A stretch of 64,000 nt of DNA from assembly GCF_964340395.1 (NCBI RefSeq), contig NC_135564.1, positions 20,604,902 through 20,668,901 on the forward strand. The letters are read 5' to 3'. The stretch comes from Glandiceps talaboti. Its lineage: Eukaryota > Hemichordata > Enteropneusta > Spengelidae. Below, piece after piece: positions 1 to 23,075 of the stretch (positions are counted from its first letter, which is position 1; the number at the start of each line of letters is the position of its first letter). The position numbers and the translations under genes were made by a program. Below the pieces are notes generated by a model. That model worked only from the letters and a program-made list of their open reading frames with translations. It searched no databases and was not told the DNA's origin.

Positions 1-13026
<13,026 letters not shown>

Positions 13027-13595
13027 TAGAGTTAATGAACCTAACTCACAATCTTTGGTGGAGTTTATACAATTTGATGATAAAATACTATTATTATATG
13101 AAAGTGTAAAATAGAATGAGGACACAGTTTCTCAGAATATTATAAATACTGAAAGTAATTTGTTAACTGTAGATATTTTGTACATACTTGGATTTACTCA
13201 CCTGATGGTGAAAACTAGTCAGAAGTTTTGGAAATATTTTGAGTTGAGTTGTATTGAGACCGTCCAGTTCTTATTTGTGTTTTTGTACATATATATTTTT
13301 GTATAAATAATCTGCAGTGTGGAATTTGTTGAATATATGCATTAGCCAAGCTCTGTATATATCACTAAATTTAAAATACAACTTTAGTATATTTTAAAAA
13401 ATATATTTGCAGGACATATTTTTGTACCTTTGCACATATATACAGTGGAACAACCCAAAGGGGACTTTTAAGTGTCAAATTGATCCAGTGTGACTTTCTG
13501 GATAAAAATGTTCACAAATTTTGACTTGTTTCAACTGATTTACACTTCATTTCTTTCATATTATTTCTCCTCAACTATTCTTACTGACTAATAAA
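13027..13595 (+). other. Probable 3' UTR with candidate poly(A) signal
   Basis: AT-rich sequence after the stop. AATAAA is at 13,590-13,595; earlier near-matches such as TATAAATAAT (about 13,300) could also serve. The transcript end cannot be fixed from sequence. Confidence 0.45.
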
Positions 13596-13749
13596 CTAGG
13601 TATTTGACAAAGGCCAAGTAGAAAGTCCCCAAACATCAACATTATCAAGAATGGACTGATGACAGCTATATAATCAACTAGTTCTTATCTGTATTATTAC
13701 GGTATAGGTCCTGGGTAAGGAATAACACACCGGGGGAGAGTATTTTATA

Positions 13750-14405
13750 GTCAGAATGGTTTTTGACAGTGACTGCCATTTTAAAGGCGTCACAAGATTT
13801 AGCACACACAGTACTATTGTCCAGATGGTTCCAGTCTACTAGTGTTTTTACAAAGAATGACTGTTTGTATTGAGCAGTTTTACAATTGTCAATTTCAAAG
13901 CACTTTGAGTTGTTAGTAACTCTTTAATGTTAGCTGAGATACAGTCTGCAAATTTCCTCGCTTTTTTATAGATCATTTGGGTCTTACAAGTTACAGTCTA
14001 AGATAATCTGCTGGTTGAATTGCTGGTACTAGGCCCATAACTACCCTGTATAGAAATATTAGCTAGTTGGTCATGCATTTATCCTGTAGTGATGTAAGTT
14101 AGAGGCTTTCTACCATTTTGGTGACACACCCTTCGTCCCTACTCCCATAGTTCCCTGTGATGAAATGGGCTGCTCTGTGCTGAACCTGTTTGAGTCAGTC
14201 AATGTTTTACTGTAGGTAAGGGGCCTCAAACCACTGAACCATATTCTAACATGGATCTTACTAGTGAAATGTAAGCCGTTTTCCTACATGACTGAGTACA
14301 TTGATGGAAGTTTCTTCTTAGAAAACCCAATGTCGAGTTTGCTTTCTTAGTGATATTTGCAATATGTTTTCCATTTCATGTTCTCTGACAAAGTGAGACC
14401 AAGAT
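13750..14405 (-). mobile_element. Decayed non-LTR retrotransposon, C-terminal reverse transcriptase fragment
   Basis: Minus-strand translation near 14,225-14,365 reads ANITKKANSTLGFLRRNFHQ, then KTAYISLVRSMLEYGSVV and a stop where the conserved W is expected. Further on, in shifted frames, come fragments resembling LEQVQ.RAA.FI, and VVMGLVPAIQPADYL. These are the conserved RT thumb/C-terminal motifs of Jockey/CR1-type elements. Stops and frameshifts show it is dead. It is 5'-truncated, with its end near 13,750 toward the convergent gene. Confidence 0.85.
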
Positions 14406-15129
14406 CAGGACCTTGCAATGAAAGCAGATAAAGGCATTTCCATAAACTTTGTGTTCTGATGAGTCATGTCATCATAGCCAAGATGCCCTATAAAGGCACA
14501 AGATCAAATTGATGTTTCTCTTGAACCACTCGGTAATTGTAGGTGATGTAAAATCATGAAATGAGTCTCCAAAACCCATAGTTTATGAAAATGTCTCTAT
14601 TTCTTAGAGTGGTGTTCCCCTTTAAACAATAAGTTAGTATGAGGTTTTATACATATTATACTCAAGAAAGATATCAACATGTGATGTAGATAAAAGTACA
14701 GTTGTTTTATTGGTCAGTGTGATAGTTTTTGTTAATTGGACATATTTTTACTTTGTTCATTAAATACAGATACAGAGTTGTTGACAATTAATGTTCATCA
14801 TGTATAAAATGTATTGTCTTGAAAATAGCACTTGTACACTCAACTCCTAGTTCTAGTTTACTGCAGACTGTATGCCCATTTACATGTATATATTAAAAAT
14901 TATAAGAATGGCTATGATACTATAGTCAGTTTTAGTCTATTGAAATATCGTTGTGTCACTAATATTGATTGCTGAATATGTCAGATGACTTGACCATGCA
15001 TGTCAATATAGATGTTTCAGACAACATAATGTTACACTACATGTATATCTCAAGAATTTCTTTCTGATTTGTTAGTCCAGTGTCAGTGTGAGCCTGGTGG
15101 TGTTAACATACATTGTACATTTACAAGAC
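14406..15129. other. Intergenic; family C repeat copy at about 14,460-14,640
   Basis: The 14,460-14,640 stretch matches 3,820-3,930 (TATAAAGGCACAAGATCAA; GTAATTGTAGGTGATGTAA; CATAGTTTATGAAAATGTCT). The rest shows nothing recognisable. Confidence 0.6.
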
Positions 15130-15490
15130 TGGTGTAGGAATTAACCTTTCCAGTGTTAACACATGCTGATGAGATGTTAGTGATAGCCTAGTGTTAACAC
15201 TGAGCATACCTTATGGTAACATAGGGCAGTTGTAGGAATTAACCCTTCCTGTTGATAACACATACTGATGAGATGTTAGTGATAGCCTAGTGTTAGCACT
15301 CAGAGCATGCCTTATGGTACCGGTAACATAGGGCTGTAACAGGCATTACCAGGGATTAATCTTTCCAGTTGCTAACACATACTGGTGACGTGTTTGTGTC
15401 AGCCTAGTGTTAGCGCTGAGCATGCCTTTAATGTTAATGTAGGGATGGCCATGCAGGCTAGGTGTTAGTGCAAGCCTAGTGAATACTAAC
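15130..15490. repeat. Minisatellite, about three diverged units of ~115 bp
   Basis: TGATGAGATGTTAGTGATAG (CCTAGTGTTA follows) recurs with GAGCATGCCTTATGGTA and TAACATAGGG, from 15,130 to about 15,490. The last unit is strongly diverged. Confidence 0.8.
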
Positions 15491-15861
15491 AGTGAGAGTC
15501 AGAAGGTAATTGTTGAGCTGTACTGTAATACTTCAGATAACAAGTAAACTATATGTACTAGTGTGACAGTATTCTGAGGAAAATACCATACTCAATAAAA
15601 TGCTAACTTGATTCAACTCATCTAGTCTTGATAAAAAAAAAACTTTCAATCTAATAACACTAAAATTATTATATTAACCTAATTAATTATAAATTGAATG
15701 TTTAGTTGAAATAAAAATGACACTATTAAAACAATCATGGAACACAAATTTAAAATAAATGGTATATTTAGTACTAAAAACCATTCTTCAATATAACAAA
15801 CTGTCTGCCACACAATTATTATTTATTTGTCATTGCCTGGTACAGCCCACTTACAGTTATA
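15491..15861. other. Intergenic AT-rich sequence; candidate poly(A) signal for the minus-strand gene
   Basis: TTTATT at 15,822-15,827 reads AATAAA on the minus strand. If used, the 40-bp array would lie within the 3' UTR of the DUF3987 gene. Nothing else recognised. Confidence 0.35.
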
Positions 15862-16340
15862 CAATGTCTGAGTGTGTTGGCCAATCAGGAACTGAGACTT
15901 GTATTTCAAATGAGTGTGTTGGCCAATCAGAAACAGACATGTATTTCAAATGAGTGTGCTGCCCAATCAGAAACAGACTTGTATTTCAAATGAGTGTGTT
16001 GGCCAATCAGAAACAGACTTGTATTTCAAATGAGTGTGTTGGCCAATCAGAAACAGACTTGTATTTCAATTGAGTGTGTTGCCCAATCAGAAACAGACTT
16101 GTATTTCAAATGAGTGTGTTGCCCAATCAGAAACAGACTTGTATTTCAAATGAGTGTGTTGCCCAATCAGAAACAGACTTGTAAGTTGTATTTCAAATGA
16201 GTGTGTTGCCCAATCAGAAACAGACTTGTATTTCAAATGAGTGTGTTGGCCAATTAGGAACTGAGACTTGTATTTCACTATGTGTTGGCCAATCAGGAAC
16301 TGAGACTTGTATTTCACTGTGTGTTGGCCAATCAGGAAAC
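15862..16340. repeat. Minisatellite, 12 units of about 40 bp, each with a CCAAT motif
   Basis: The unit holds GAGTGTGTTGGCCAATCAGA and AACAGACTTGTATTTCAAAT. CCAAT (or GCCCAAT) recurs roughly every 40 bp from 15,880 to 16,327. It begins about 135 bp beyond the stop codon of the minus-strand ORF. Ordinary tandem repeat with internal variants; repeat ORFs of the SDWATHS type are artefacts. Confidence 0.93.
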
Positions 16341-16473
16341 ATATGATTGCTCAGATAAAATGTCCTTGGTCCAAAAAAAGATGAAAATAGCTGACAGTTC
16401 AGGATTATTTCTGTACAGAGTGTGTAAGTCCTCACACTGTTGTAACTGTGGTATAGATATTAATTATTGTAAT
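16341..16473. other. 3' flank of the DUF3987 ORF
   Basis: Probable 3' UTR of the minus-strand transcript, between its stop codon and the 40-bp array. No strong AATAAA is visible inside it. Confidence 0.5.
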
Positions 16474-18570
16474 TTATACAATACTTTGATCTGCTTCAAG
16501 CTGGCTGTTCTGACATGGTGTTGAAAATGAAGATTCTGTGTGATTCTCCTCACTAGCATGAGGAATATGTAACACAACAGTACTCATAGTTTCTTCTTTA
16601 TATGTTGTACCATCATTAACTTCAATAGATCCATCATCTTGTAGGTTATTCCCATCTCTTCTCTCTGTCTTCATATTACCTGCTTGGTTATATGGCATAC
16701 TCATCACCATAACATCTTCGTGGAAACTGTCATGGTATTTTTCCATGTCAACTTTCAAATTCTTCATCACTTCCCTGCCTTCTTCTCCCATATCTTCATA
16801 TCTCTGTTTCACAAACTGAAATGATCTTCGACCATTCTGTGGATGAGACTTCCATTCTAGGGAACCAAGACCAAGAGCTGCTAGTTTCAAGACAAATTCT
16901 CTGGCACATGCTGTGGTGAAGCAATTCTTTAATCCAATCTGTCTTGGCATCATTTTTTTCTGTGCGATGGCCGACAGTGAGATAGCATGTTCAGGAAACT
17001 CTAGTATCTTCTTGATCTTTTTAGGATACAACACCACTGCCTCACTTGCACTCACCTTGCTCAGTTGAGAATATCTATTAATAGTATTAATGCGTTGTCG
17101 TATTTTAGGAACTTTTACAGATTTCTCAAATGGCTGAATGTCGTTGCGTTTCAGTTGTCGAAATGAATCATTTTTCTGTCTCTCTCTTTGAATATTGACA
17201 GTGTTGGTAGCAAAGGTTCCGGAACTTGTTGGTAAACTGACTATTGTTGTTGGTGGTGTGTTGACAACACTTGATGACACTGCCATTGTGTTCCTTGGTA
17301 AGTTCATTGCTGAGTTCACAACATTTGTTGACATTGTCATTGTGTTCCTTGGTAAGCTCATCATGTTTTGTGATAGATTAAGGCTCTCTGGAGTGTATGT
17401 AGTTGTCCCTGAATTACATGTAGTTCCTACATCAGTCACTAGTCCAACCTCACTTGGAACCAATGACAGTTTTTGCTGTATAGCGTGGTCTATGATGATC
17501 TTTGCCCACCAAACTTTGTCCATGGTTATGAATTGGTTCCATGATTGACCTCTGTTGTCACCAATTGCTGCACTAAAGGCATTATCTGCAGCTTGTAAAA
17601 TGGCAGCAAGACGAGCCAACTGACCAATAGCTTTACCAAAAATACTATTACAATCCTCACTTCCTGGAAACTCATGTTTTCTTCCTTGTAATTCGTCATG
17701 GCACTGACCAAACAACTGTAAAGCATTGTTGTTGAATTTATAGACAACGGGTGAAGATGCTCTTCTTCTGTCAGAGTGGACTTGGCGAAGAATATCAAAG
17801 ACTTTGACAAGCTTTGGAACGTTATCAGGAATAGGAACACGATAATCATTGAAGTTGTAAGATACTCTTGGAGGAATGAAAAGCAAGAACCGATCTATGA
17901 GTTGTGTGTTCTCTGGTTTTGACATTATTTCAGCTAATGAGCTTGGCGTAGTGAAACCTGTTATATTCAGACATAGTGATGATGATGATGATGATGATGA
18001 TGATATGTGTGATTGGCCGTACAAATTGGCATCATATAAAGATGATACAAAGTTTCTACTTTGAGTTGTATCTTTATTACTTCTGCTATCAAAGCCTTGG
18101 AAAGCAGTGTTCATGTCATCAATCATTGCTATCATCTGTTGACCACTACGATTAAACACATCAGGTAAACTGGTAAGGTTGTCAACATACAGTATGGGTA
18201 ACTGTTCTGCTGTGATGCCTGGAGCAATATTCTTAATTTTCTCCTGTAGATTTGCTTGGAGGTCTTTCACTGGTTGGGAAATATGATTCAATGCTGCTGT
18301 TTTTTTCTCTCCTCTCTTTCCAACTACCATTGTCCACAAAACAGCAGGCTCTTCCCACTCAGAATTTATCCTTACAGATGCACTGGAACCCATCATCCCA
18401 GCACACACGGACAATAAAGGAAAAAAGATGAACTCTTTTGGGCATCCTATGGCATTTGCCAGTGCATCTACTGTCAAGTACATACTTTCACTGCATACAT
18501 GTTGTACATCAATGGATACACGTTGTGCAGCATCTATCTGTTGTTGGTATTCTTCAGTAACATTTGACAT
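16474..18570 (-). CDS. DUF3987-family P-loop ATPase-like protein, intronless 698-codon ORF
   Basis: The protein is 698 aa. DUF3987 proteins are best known from bacteria, phages and integrated elements, where they resemble primase-associated RecA/AAA-type ATPases; no animal function is established to my knowledge. The family motif order is visible: a hydrophobic lead-in with W71..PAVLW near 71-79; a degenerate P-loop GKRGEKKTAA at 84-93, keeping the Lys-Thr pair but with Lys in place of the last P-loop Gly; YVDNLTSLPDVF at 128-139; an acidic IDDMN at 150-154 in the Walker B position; GFTTPSSLAEIM at 205-216; and DRFLLFIPP at 226-234. Nine Ser at about 190-198 come from a (TGA)n tract. The middle (about 390-480) is Ser/Thr/Asn-rich and probably disordered, with a short internal repeat (LPRNTM twice). 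The C-terminal 200 residues hold a basic helical block and may bind DNA. The ATG at 18,570-18,568 is the first in the frame. Length and codon use argue for a real gene; family assignment is from memory of motifs. Confidence 0.8.
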   Translation of the reverse strand: MSNVTEEYQQQIDAAQRVSIDVQHVCSESMYLTVDALANAIGCPKEFIFFPLLSVCAGMMGSSASVRINSEWEEPAVLWTMVVGKRGEKKTAALNHISQPVKDLQANLQEKIKNIAPGITAEQLPILYVDNLTSLPDVFNRSGQQMIAMIDDMNTAFQGFDSRSNKDTTQSRNFVSSLYDANLYGQSHISSSSSSSSSLCLNITGFTTPSSLAEIMSKPENTQLIDRFLLFIPPRVSYNFNDYRVPIPDNVPKLVKVFDILRQVHSDRRRASSPVVYKFNNNALQLFGQCHDELQGRKHEFPGSEDCNSIFGKAIGQLARLAAILQAADNAFSAAIGDNRGQSWNQFITMDKVWWAKIIIDHAIQQKLSLVPSEVGLVTDVGTTCNSGTTTYTPESLNLSQNMMSLPRNTMTMSTNVVNSAMNLPRNTMAVSSSVVNTPPTTIVSLPTSSGTFATNTVNIQRERQKNDSFRQLKRNDIQPFEKSVKVPKIRQRINTINRYSQLSKVSASEAVVLYPKKIKKILEFPEHAISLSAIAQKKMMPRQIGLKNCFTTACAREFVLKLAALGLGSLEWKSHPQNGRRSFQFVKQRYEDMGEEGREVMKNLKVDMEKYHDSFHEDVMVMSMPYNQAGNMKTERRDGNNLQDDGSIEVNDGTTYKEETMSTVVLHIPHASEENHTESSFSTPCQNSQLEADQSIV

Positions 18571-18631
18571 GGCTCTTTACTCTTTCAACAATATTTTTTA
18601 TCTCAACGATGATAGTGGTTCCTGGTAAAAT
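18571..18631 (-). other. 5' UTR part of the coding exon, with upstream 3' splice site
   Basis: On the minus strand, TATTTTTCATCCCACAG is immediately upstream of position 18,631: a good pyrimidine-rich acceptor. The 61 bases from there to the ATG would be 5' UTR. This places an intron in the 5' UTR. Confidence 0.5.
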
Positions 18632-19145
18632 CTGTGGGATGAAAAATATGAATATCACAAAATCATGGAAAAAATGCTAGCAGGCCTTTATAACTAATAC
18701 TTCACAAGAAAAACTACAAAAATGGGAATATATGGAGACTTGGGTAGATTACCACTGTTTGTTAAATTTAAAAACACTGCACACTTACGACACTCAAATA
18801 ATACTTTACTGAGGGAGGCTTTTAACTTTAGATAACAAAAAGATAACAAAACAAAATGGTACCAGTCTGTGACCTCATGTATACAAAACAAAGATGTACA
18901 CAACTACAAATTTAGTAACACAACAAACAAAATTGTGCAAAACAAACAGATGATGTCTGTCGTCAACTACAAGCCATTTCATATCTATGTGAAAAACTAA
19001 TTGAAATGATGATCATATACCTTTGAATACCAACAACATACTAAAAACTTAGACTTTTTAAACCTAAATTCAAAATAGAGACGTATTTGCAAGAACTGAA
19101 GAATTCTGCTTAATAATTTTGGAATTATAAATGTTTGACAAAAAG
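18632..19145. other. Probable 5' UTR intron of the minus-strand gene; nothing else recognised
   Basis: AT-rich, no repeats of note. The short minus-strand ORF here has no recognisable features. Confidence 0.45.
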
Positions 19146-19412
19146 ACTTATTTTAAGCCCTAATTTGCATATCACTCACAGGATCATCATTCTTAAGCTG
19201 AAAACCCCTGAGAATGCCACACCAAATTTCAGACCGATTAGTTTTGGAGTTTAAGTTTTTTGACCAAAACCCAAATTTTTTGACCCAAATTACACATCTG
19301 TGGTAAGATCATTTTGATTTGAACAATTTCTTACTAGACACCCAAGTTAATATACCTAATACCTACCAAATATTTTGACTTTAAATTGTTTACGCACACA
19401 CACACACACACT
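19146..19412 (-). repeat. Interspersed family B, reverse copy
   Basis: Reads, in reverse complement, as the start of the 7,434 copy: (GT)n, AACAATTTAAAGTCAAAATA, then GGTGTCTAGTAAGAAATTG, TTCAAATCAAAATGATC, TTGGGTCAAAAAATTTGG and TGATATGCAAATTAGGG. It is one and a half units long. Confidence 0.75.
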
Positions 19413-19428
19413 TTGCCATGCCTATAGC

Positions 19429-19876
19429 CCGGGAGGGGGTACTCCCACTTATTGGGTATACATATATGTACCACCCTTCGGGGTGGGGGTTTTCAACCTT
19501 TGGTCTAAAAAGGGTACTGTATTTTTAGAGATAAGTAGTCTAAAATGGGGTACACTTTACACAATTTTAGACACCCTGTGTCTACTTTTTAGATATGTAC
19601 ATCATTTCAATTTGACCCCTGGGTCACTAAAGATTGGTGAAATAAACCATTATTATTATTATTAATACAATTTTTTATTTTCTTTGGTATAAAATGAGGT
19701 CCTGGAAGAAACTACATAATAAAGTTTTGACATGTTGGTTAACATTTTCATATCAGTGATGTATTTTGGTCTACAATGGAGTCTTTTAAATTTGAATGGT
19801 CTAAAACCGTGTCTGGGGTTGACAGCATTGGCCACACACCCCTACAAGACCTGGCCAGTGGTAACCCCCCCCCCCC
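19429..19876 (+). mobile_element. Interspersed family D, copy 1 (MITE-like)
   Basis: Starts GAGGGGGTACTCCCACTTAT and ends GGCCAGTGGTAACCCCCC, giving short inverted GGGGGTAC ends. About five internal copies of a GGTCTAAAATGGGGT motif. Shares long blocks with 34,060-34,486 (TTGACAGCATTGGCCACAC; GGTCCTGGAAG) and, inverted, with 32,586-32,936. Confidence 0.78.
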
Positions 19877-20193
19877 CCCATATCAGTTTAGTTGTGCTGA
19901 AAATTGTGTGCAAGTTAAAGAAAACATAGCAAAGGCAAGAAAGAGGTTGCATTTGTAAACCATAACTTCTCGACTTATGTTACGTTAAAACTTTAATTAT
20001 ACATGTATACATGTATTTAATATTTAAATGAGCTTATGACAAAGGATTGTGGGTAATATGCTAACATTGTTGATAACGTGTGTGTACGGCGTGAAAGGAG
20101 TGAGGCTAAACCTAGAACACACAAAAATCTAACGATTACATGTAATACAACAACGAACATAAATTATCTGATTAAATCGCCTTTCAAACTTAC
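19877..20193. other. Probable 5' UTR intron, donor side
   Basis: On the minus strand, GTAAGTTTG begins at 20,193 and is a good donor for the acceptor ending at 18,632. Nothing else recognised. Confidence 0.4.
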
Positions 20194-20600
20194 GCATCAG
20201 TGGATGTTGAGAGACATGGTCTCCGTGGTACTTTGTAGGCTTGCATAAGCGCATGCACTGCTTCAACGATAACATTATGCAAATTAGCCGATACAACAGT
20301 GGCCATTTTGCAAACGATGTTTAGCTGGCTAATCTGAAGATGCGTGCACATTTGCAAGAACGATACAACGGCTCACATGTCCGAAATGTAGTTTTTGTCC
20401 ATAAAGGTTAAATCACTATCGAATGAAAGCATTGTTAGTTACGTTAAAATCCTTTCCTTACCCAGTACAATTGCTAAAAGTGGTTCGTAGCGTAGCGGCG
20501 TTCTCTCCTCAGTTCACAGTCGCCATTTCTGAATTGCAACAGCGCCCTATGTTGCAACGTCAGTTTGTAGCCTAGAAGAGTTCTTTTGTTTTTGTTTTTG
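20194..20600 (-). promoter_or_regulatory. Candidate promoter and non-coding first exon of the DUF3987 gene
   Basis: CpG dinucleotides are much denser here than around (GGTTCGTAGCGTAGCGGCG at about 20,479-20,500 and others). The minus strand offers a first exon ending TGATGC|GTAAGT at 20,194, with two very short upstream ORFs (MSLNIH and, across the splice, MHFTRNHYHR). Inferred from composition and splice signals only. Confidence 0.4.
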
Positions 20601-22230
20601 CGTGGTTGCAAATATGAGAAACCTCCGCCACTCATAATATAATTGCCATCGCGTGACGGCAAAACCAATTGGTTTTCAAACTTGAAACTCAACGGAAGGT
20701 GCCACGTCATACGCGTTTGTTTTTCTCTTTTTTTTCTTTTCCCCACTTGTTTTCTGTTCTTACTAATAGCCCCCCCCCCCCCCCCCTTTCTCGTTTTTTT
20801 AATCACTAGAAAGACTAGCGGATAATCATGAAGTCCACCTTTGTAATTGACCAGACAATTTTCTTACTTATAGTTGTATGTGGCCTGCTAATTGACAAGT
20901 TTCTCTTCTTCTTTTTTTTGAGTGAACAATAATCAAAGTGTTTTGTTTCAAAAATACATTAAAATATCCTGACATTATCTGCACTCTGAGTGTTATAACT
21001 TGAAATTTCGGACACGGACCTTTTCAAGCTCTGGATACAGTACTGGACTCGGTAGCAACGACGAATCTGAATCTTTCACAGTACAGGTCCTGATATACTT
21101 TCACAATATAGCACAGATATGTACATGACTTACATATAACTTGGTTTACATCATCGGACAAATCGCTGTGCGGAGCATTTGCCTTTACTTTAGGAATCGG
21201 TCATTTTTCTTGTGGGTGGTGTTACCTCTTTTGACATTAAAAGCAGGGGGTCGTCCTGCTGTCAAGAAATTGTAATTATTGTGTTTGGGTTCAGACATGA
21301 CGTTGTTTATACATGTCACCAAACACCTAGGAGAATGAATCTCACATGGGTGTCAAGACTAGGTACATTAGTATCGTATGTCCTGAGATGTCATTCAAAT
21401 TTGTTTCATCATTTTCCACAACGCTCATAATTATGCATGACCTATTAGGAAGCTCATCTCCAATTATTGTAACGACCATATAGCGTCGCATGTTTGAGCT
21501 ACTTGGGTATTGACCGCGGAGCTGGGAGCACATGTCTCTCCTAGCTCTGGTCTTTAATAAATGTAAGTCTATGTTCCCGTTATACTCTATACATCGTTTC
21601 ATACGCAGTGTACCCTTGTACTGTCAATACTTACTGATCTTAAGTTTTGATACTACTTTGCCAATTTTGAAAGGGAGGTCATTGTGTTTTCGAATTTGAT
21701 AGAACAGTTCATTTCTACAATGGTATGACCATGTCTGAACTGTGGTATTTTTTTCTTGTCCTCATTTCTAGCCCATGTTCTTTTATTAATACTATTTCAC
21801 CTAGAGTGACCTTGAAACACTAGACTACATGTACAAAATGTTATTGATAATTACTGTACATGTCATCATGTAAATACTGTTAAAACATTTATTAAATTTA
21901 GTTTTTTGAAACTTTGGCATTGTCATCTAAAATATTTTATGGATAACCTAAAAATTCATCTAACAGCCAGTATTGCAATCCAGAGCTTCTAGATGCAGAC
22001 ACCTATATTAAAGTTATAAACCCCCCTCCCCCTATTACTAGTTAGTGTCTAAAACGTGCTTTCCATATTGTGCATACTCTGCCTGATCTGGTCACTTGTA
22101 AAAATTCCCTGATATCATTGTCATCGTCATCACCTCACCTTCAGTATTGCCATTATCAGTGTCACTCTAATTTGACTCACTGTTACTACTTGAGTCAATA
22201 CATGTATCACTGTCTGTGTTCTCTATGACA
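20601..22230. other. No gene recognised
   Basis: Contains a C homopolymer at about 20,770-20,786. Mostly single-copy-looking AT-rich DNA, with short uncharacterised ORFs on both strands that show no domain features. Confidence 0.6.
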
Positions 22231-22231
22231 T

Positions 22232-22275
22232 TCAAAATTAATCATCATCATCATCATCATAATCATCATCATCAC
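22232..22275. repeat. (ATC)n microsatellite
   Basis: Interrupted ATC run directly abutting the left end of the MITE that follows; a matching ATC/ACC run resumes on its right side. Confidence 0.9.
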
Positions 22276-22485
22276 CACAGGGGCGTGTAATATTGCATAG
22301 ATTGTTGTTTTCCAGGTCTACAGACTAAATATAACAACCTTTTGAATATATATTCCTACCTGTACAGGGAAAGAAAGAGAGTTATAGTATACGTAGTACT
22401 ATAGATCGATAGATTTGTAGCAGCAAGATTCGTATGATATTTTCCTAAGAAAACGGAAATCTAAGCAATAATACACGCCCCTGTG
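22276..22485. mobile_element. Short MITE inserted in a trinucleotide repeat
   Basis: Ends CACAGGGGCGTGTAATATTG and, reverse-complemented, CACAGGGGCGTGTATTATTG; pairing continues for about 40 bp at roughly 85 percent. It is 210 bp with no ORF. Flanking ATC repeats hide the exact target duplication. It shares the terminal CACAGGG with the 12,113 element. Confidence 0.82.
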
Positions 22486-22563
22486 ATCATCATCACCACC
22501 ACCACCACCACCACCACCACCACCACCACCACCACCACCACCACCACCACCACCACCACCATC
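22486..22563. repeat. (CAC)n microsatellite
   Basis: ATC repeats pass into more than 20 CAC units. Gly- or His-repeat ORFs here are artefacts. Confidence 0.95.
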
Positions 22564-22702
22564 ATATTTTAACAACAACATTCACGGACAGTGTGAGTGA
22601 TAAATTGAGATGGGTACACTCAACAAAATGCATCGTTTTATTAAACAATTTTCCCCTCCCCCTTGTAAATACTGAAGGCTCCCTTAATAGTTATTTTCAA
22701 AC

Positions 22703-22708
22703 CGCGCG

Positions 22709-22739
<31 letters not shown>

Positions 22740-23075
22740 ATACACACACACACACTTACGTACATCTGCACGTACACACATGCACGCAGCCATTCACGCA
22801 CACGCCCCACCACACACGTACGTATGCACGCACGCACACATACGTATAATCATAGACATACAACGCACAGACACATACACATACACATACACATATACAT
22901 ACATACATACATACATACATACATACATACATACATACATACATACATACATACATACATACACACACACATACATACATACATACATACATACATACAT
23001 ACATACATACATACATACATACAAACAAACAAACAGACAAAGACAGACACACAGACAGCTAGACAGACAGACATT
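22703..23075. repeat. Compound microsatellite: (CG)n, (CA)n, (ACAT)n, (ACAG)n
   Basis: CGCGCG at about 22,704-22,716 runs into CA repeats, then irregular CACG/CATA, then a long ACAT tract (about 22,886-23,022) and AAAC/ACAG runs. The Tyr/His/Thr/Ile and Met/Tyr/Val/Cys repeat ORFs on both strands are artefacts. Confidence 0.95.

Noticed and set aside
15862-16340. Regular ~40-bp repeats that could suggest a CRISPR array
   Set aside because: Units are contiguous with no unique spacers, and the DNA is clearly eukaryotic.
16087-16435. SDWATHS- and FLIGQH-repeat ORFs
   Set aside because: 40-bp minisatellite.
17195-18064. Plus- and minus-strand ORFs overlapping the 698-codon ORF in other frames
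   Set aside because: Shadow frames of the DUF3987 gene; no family features.
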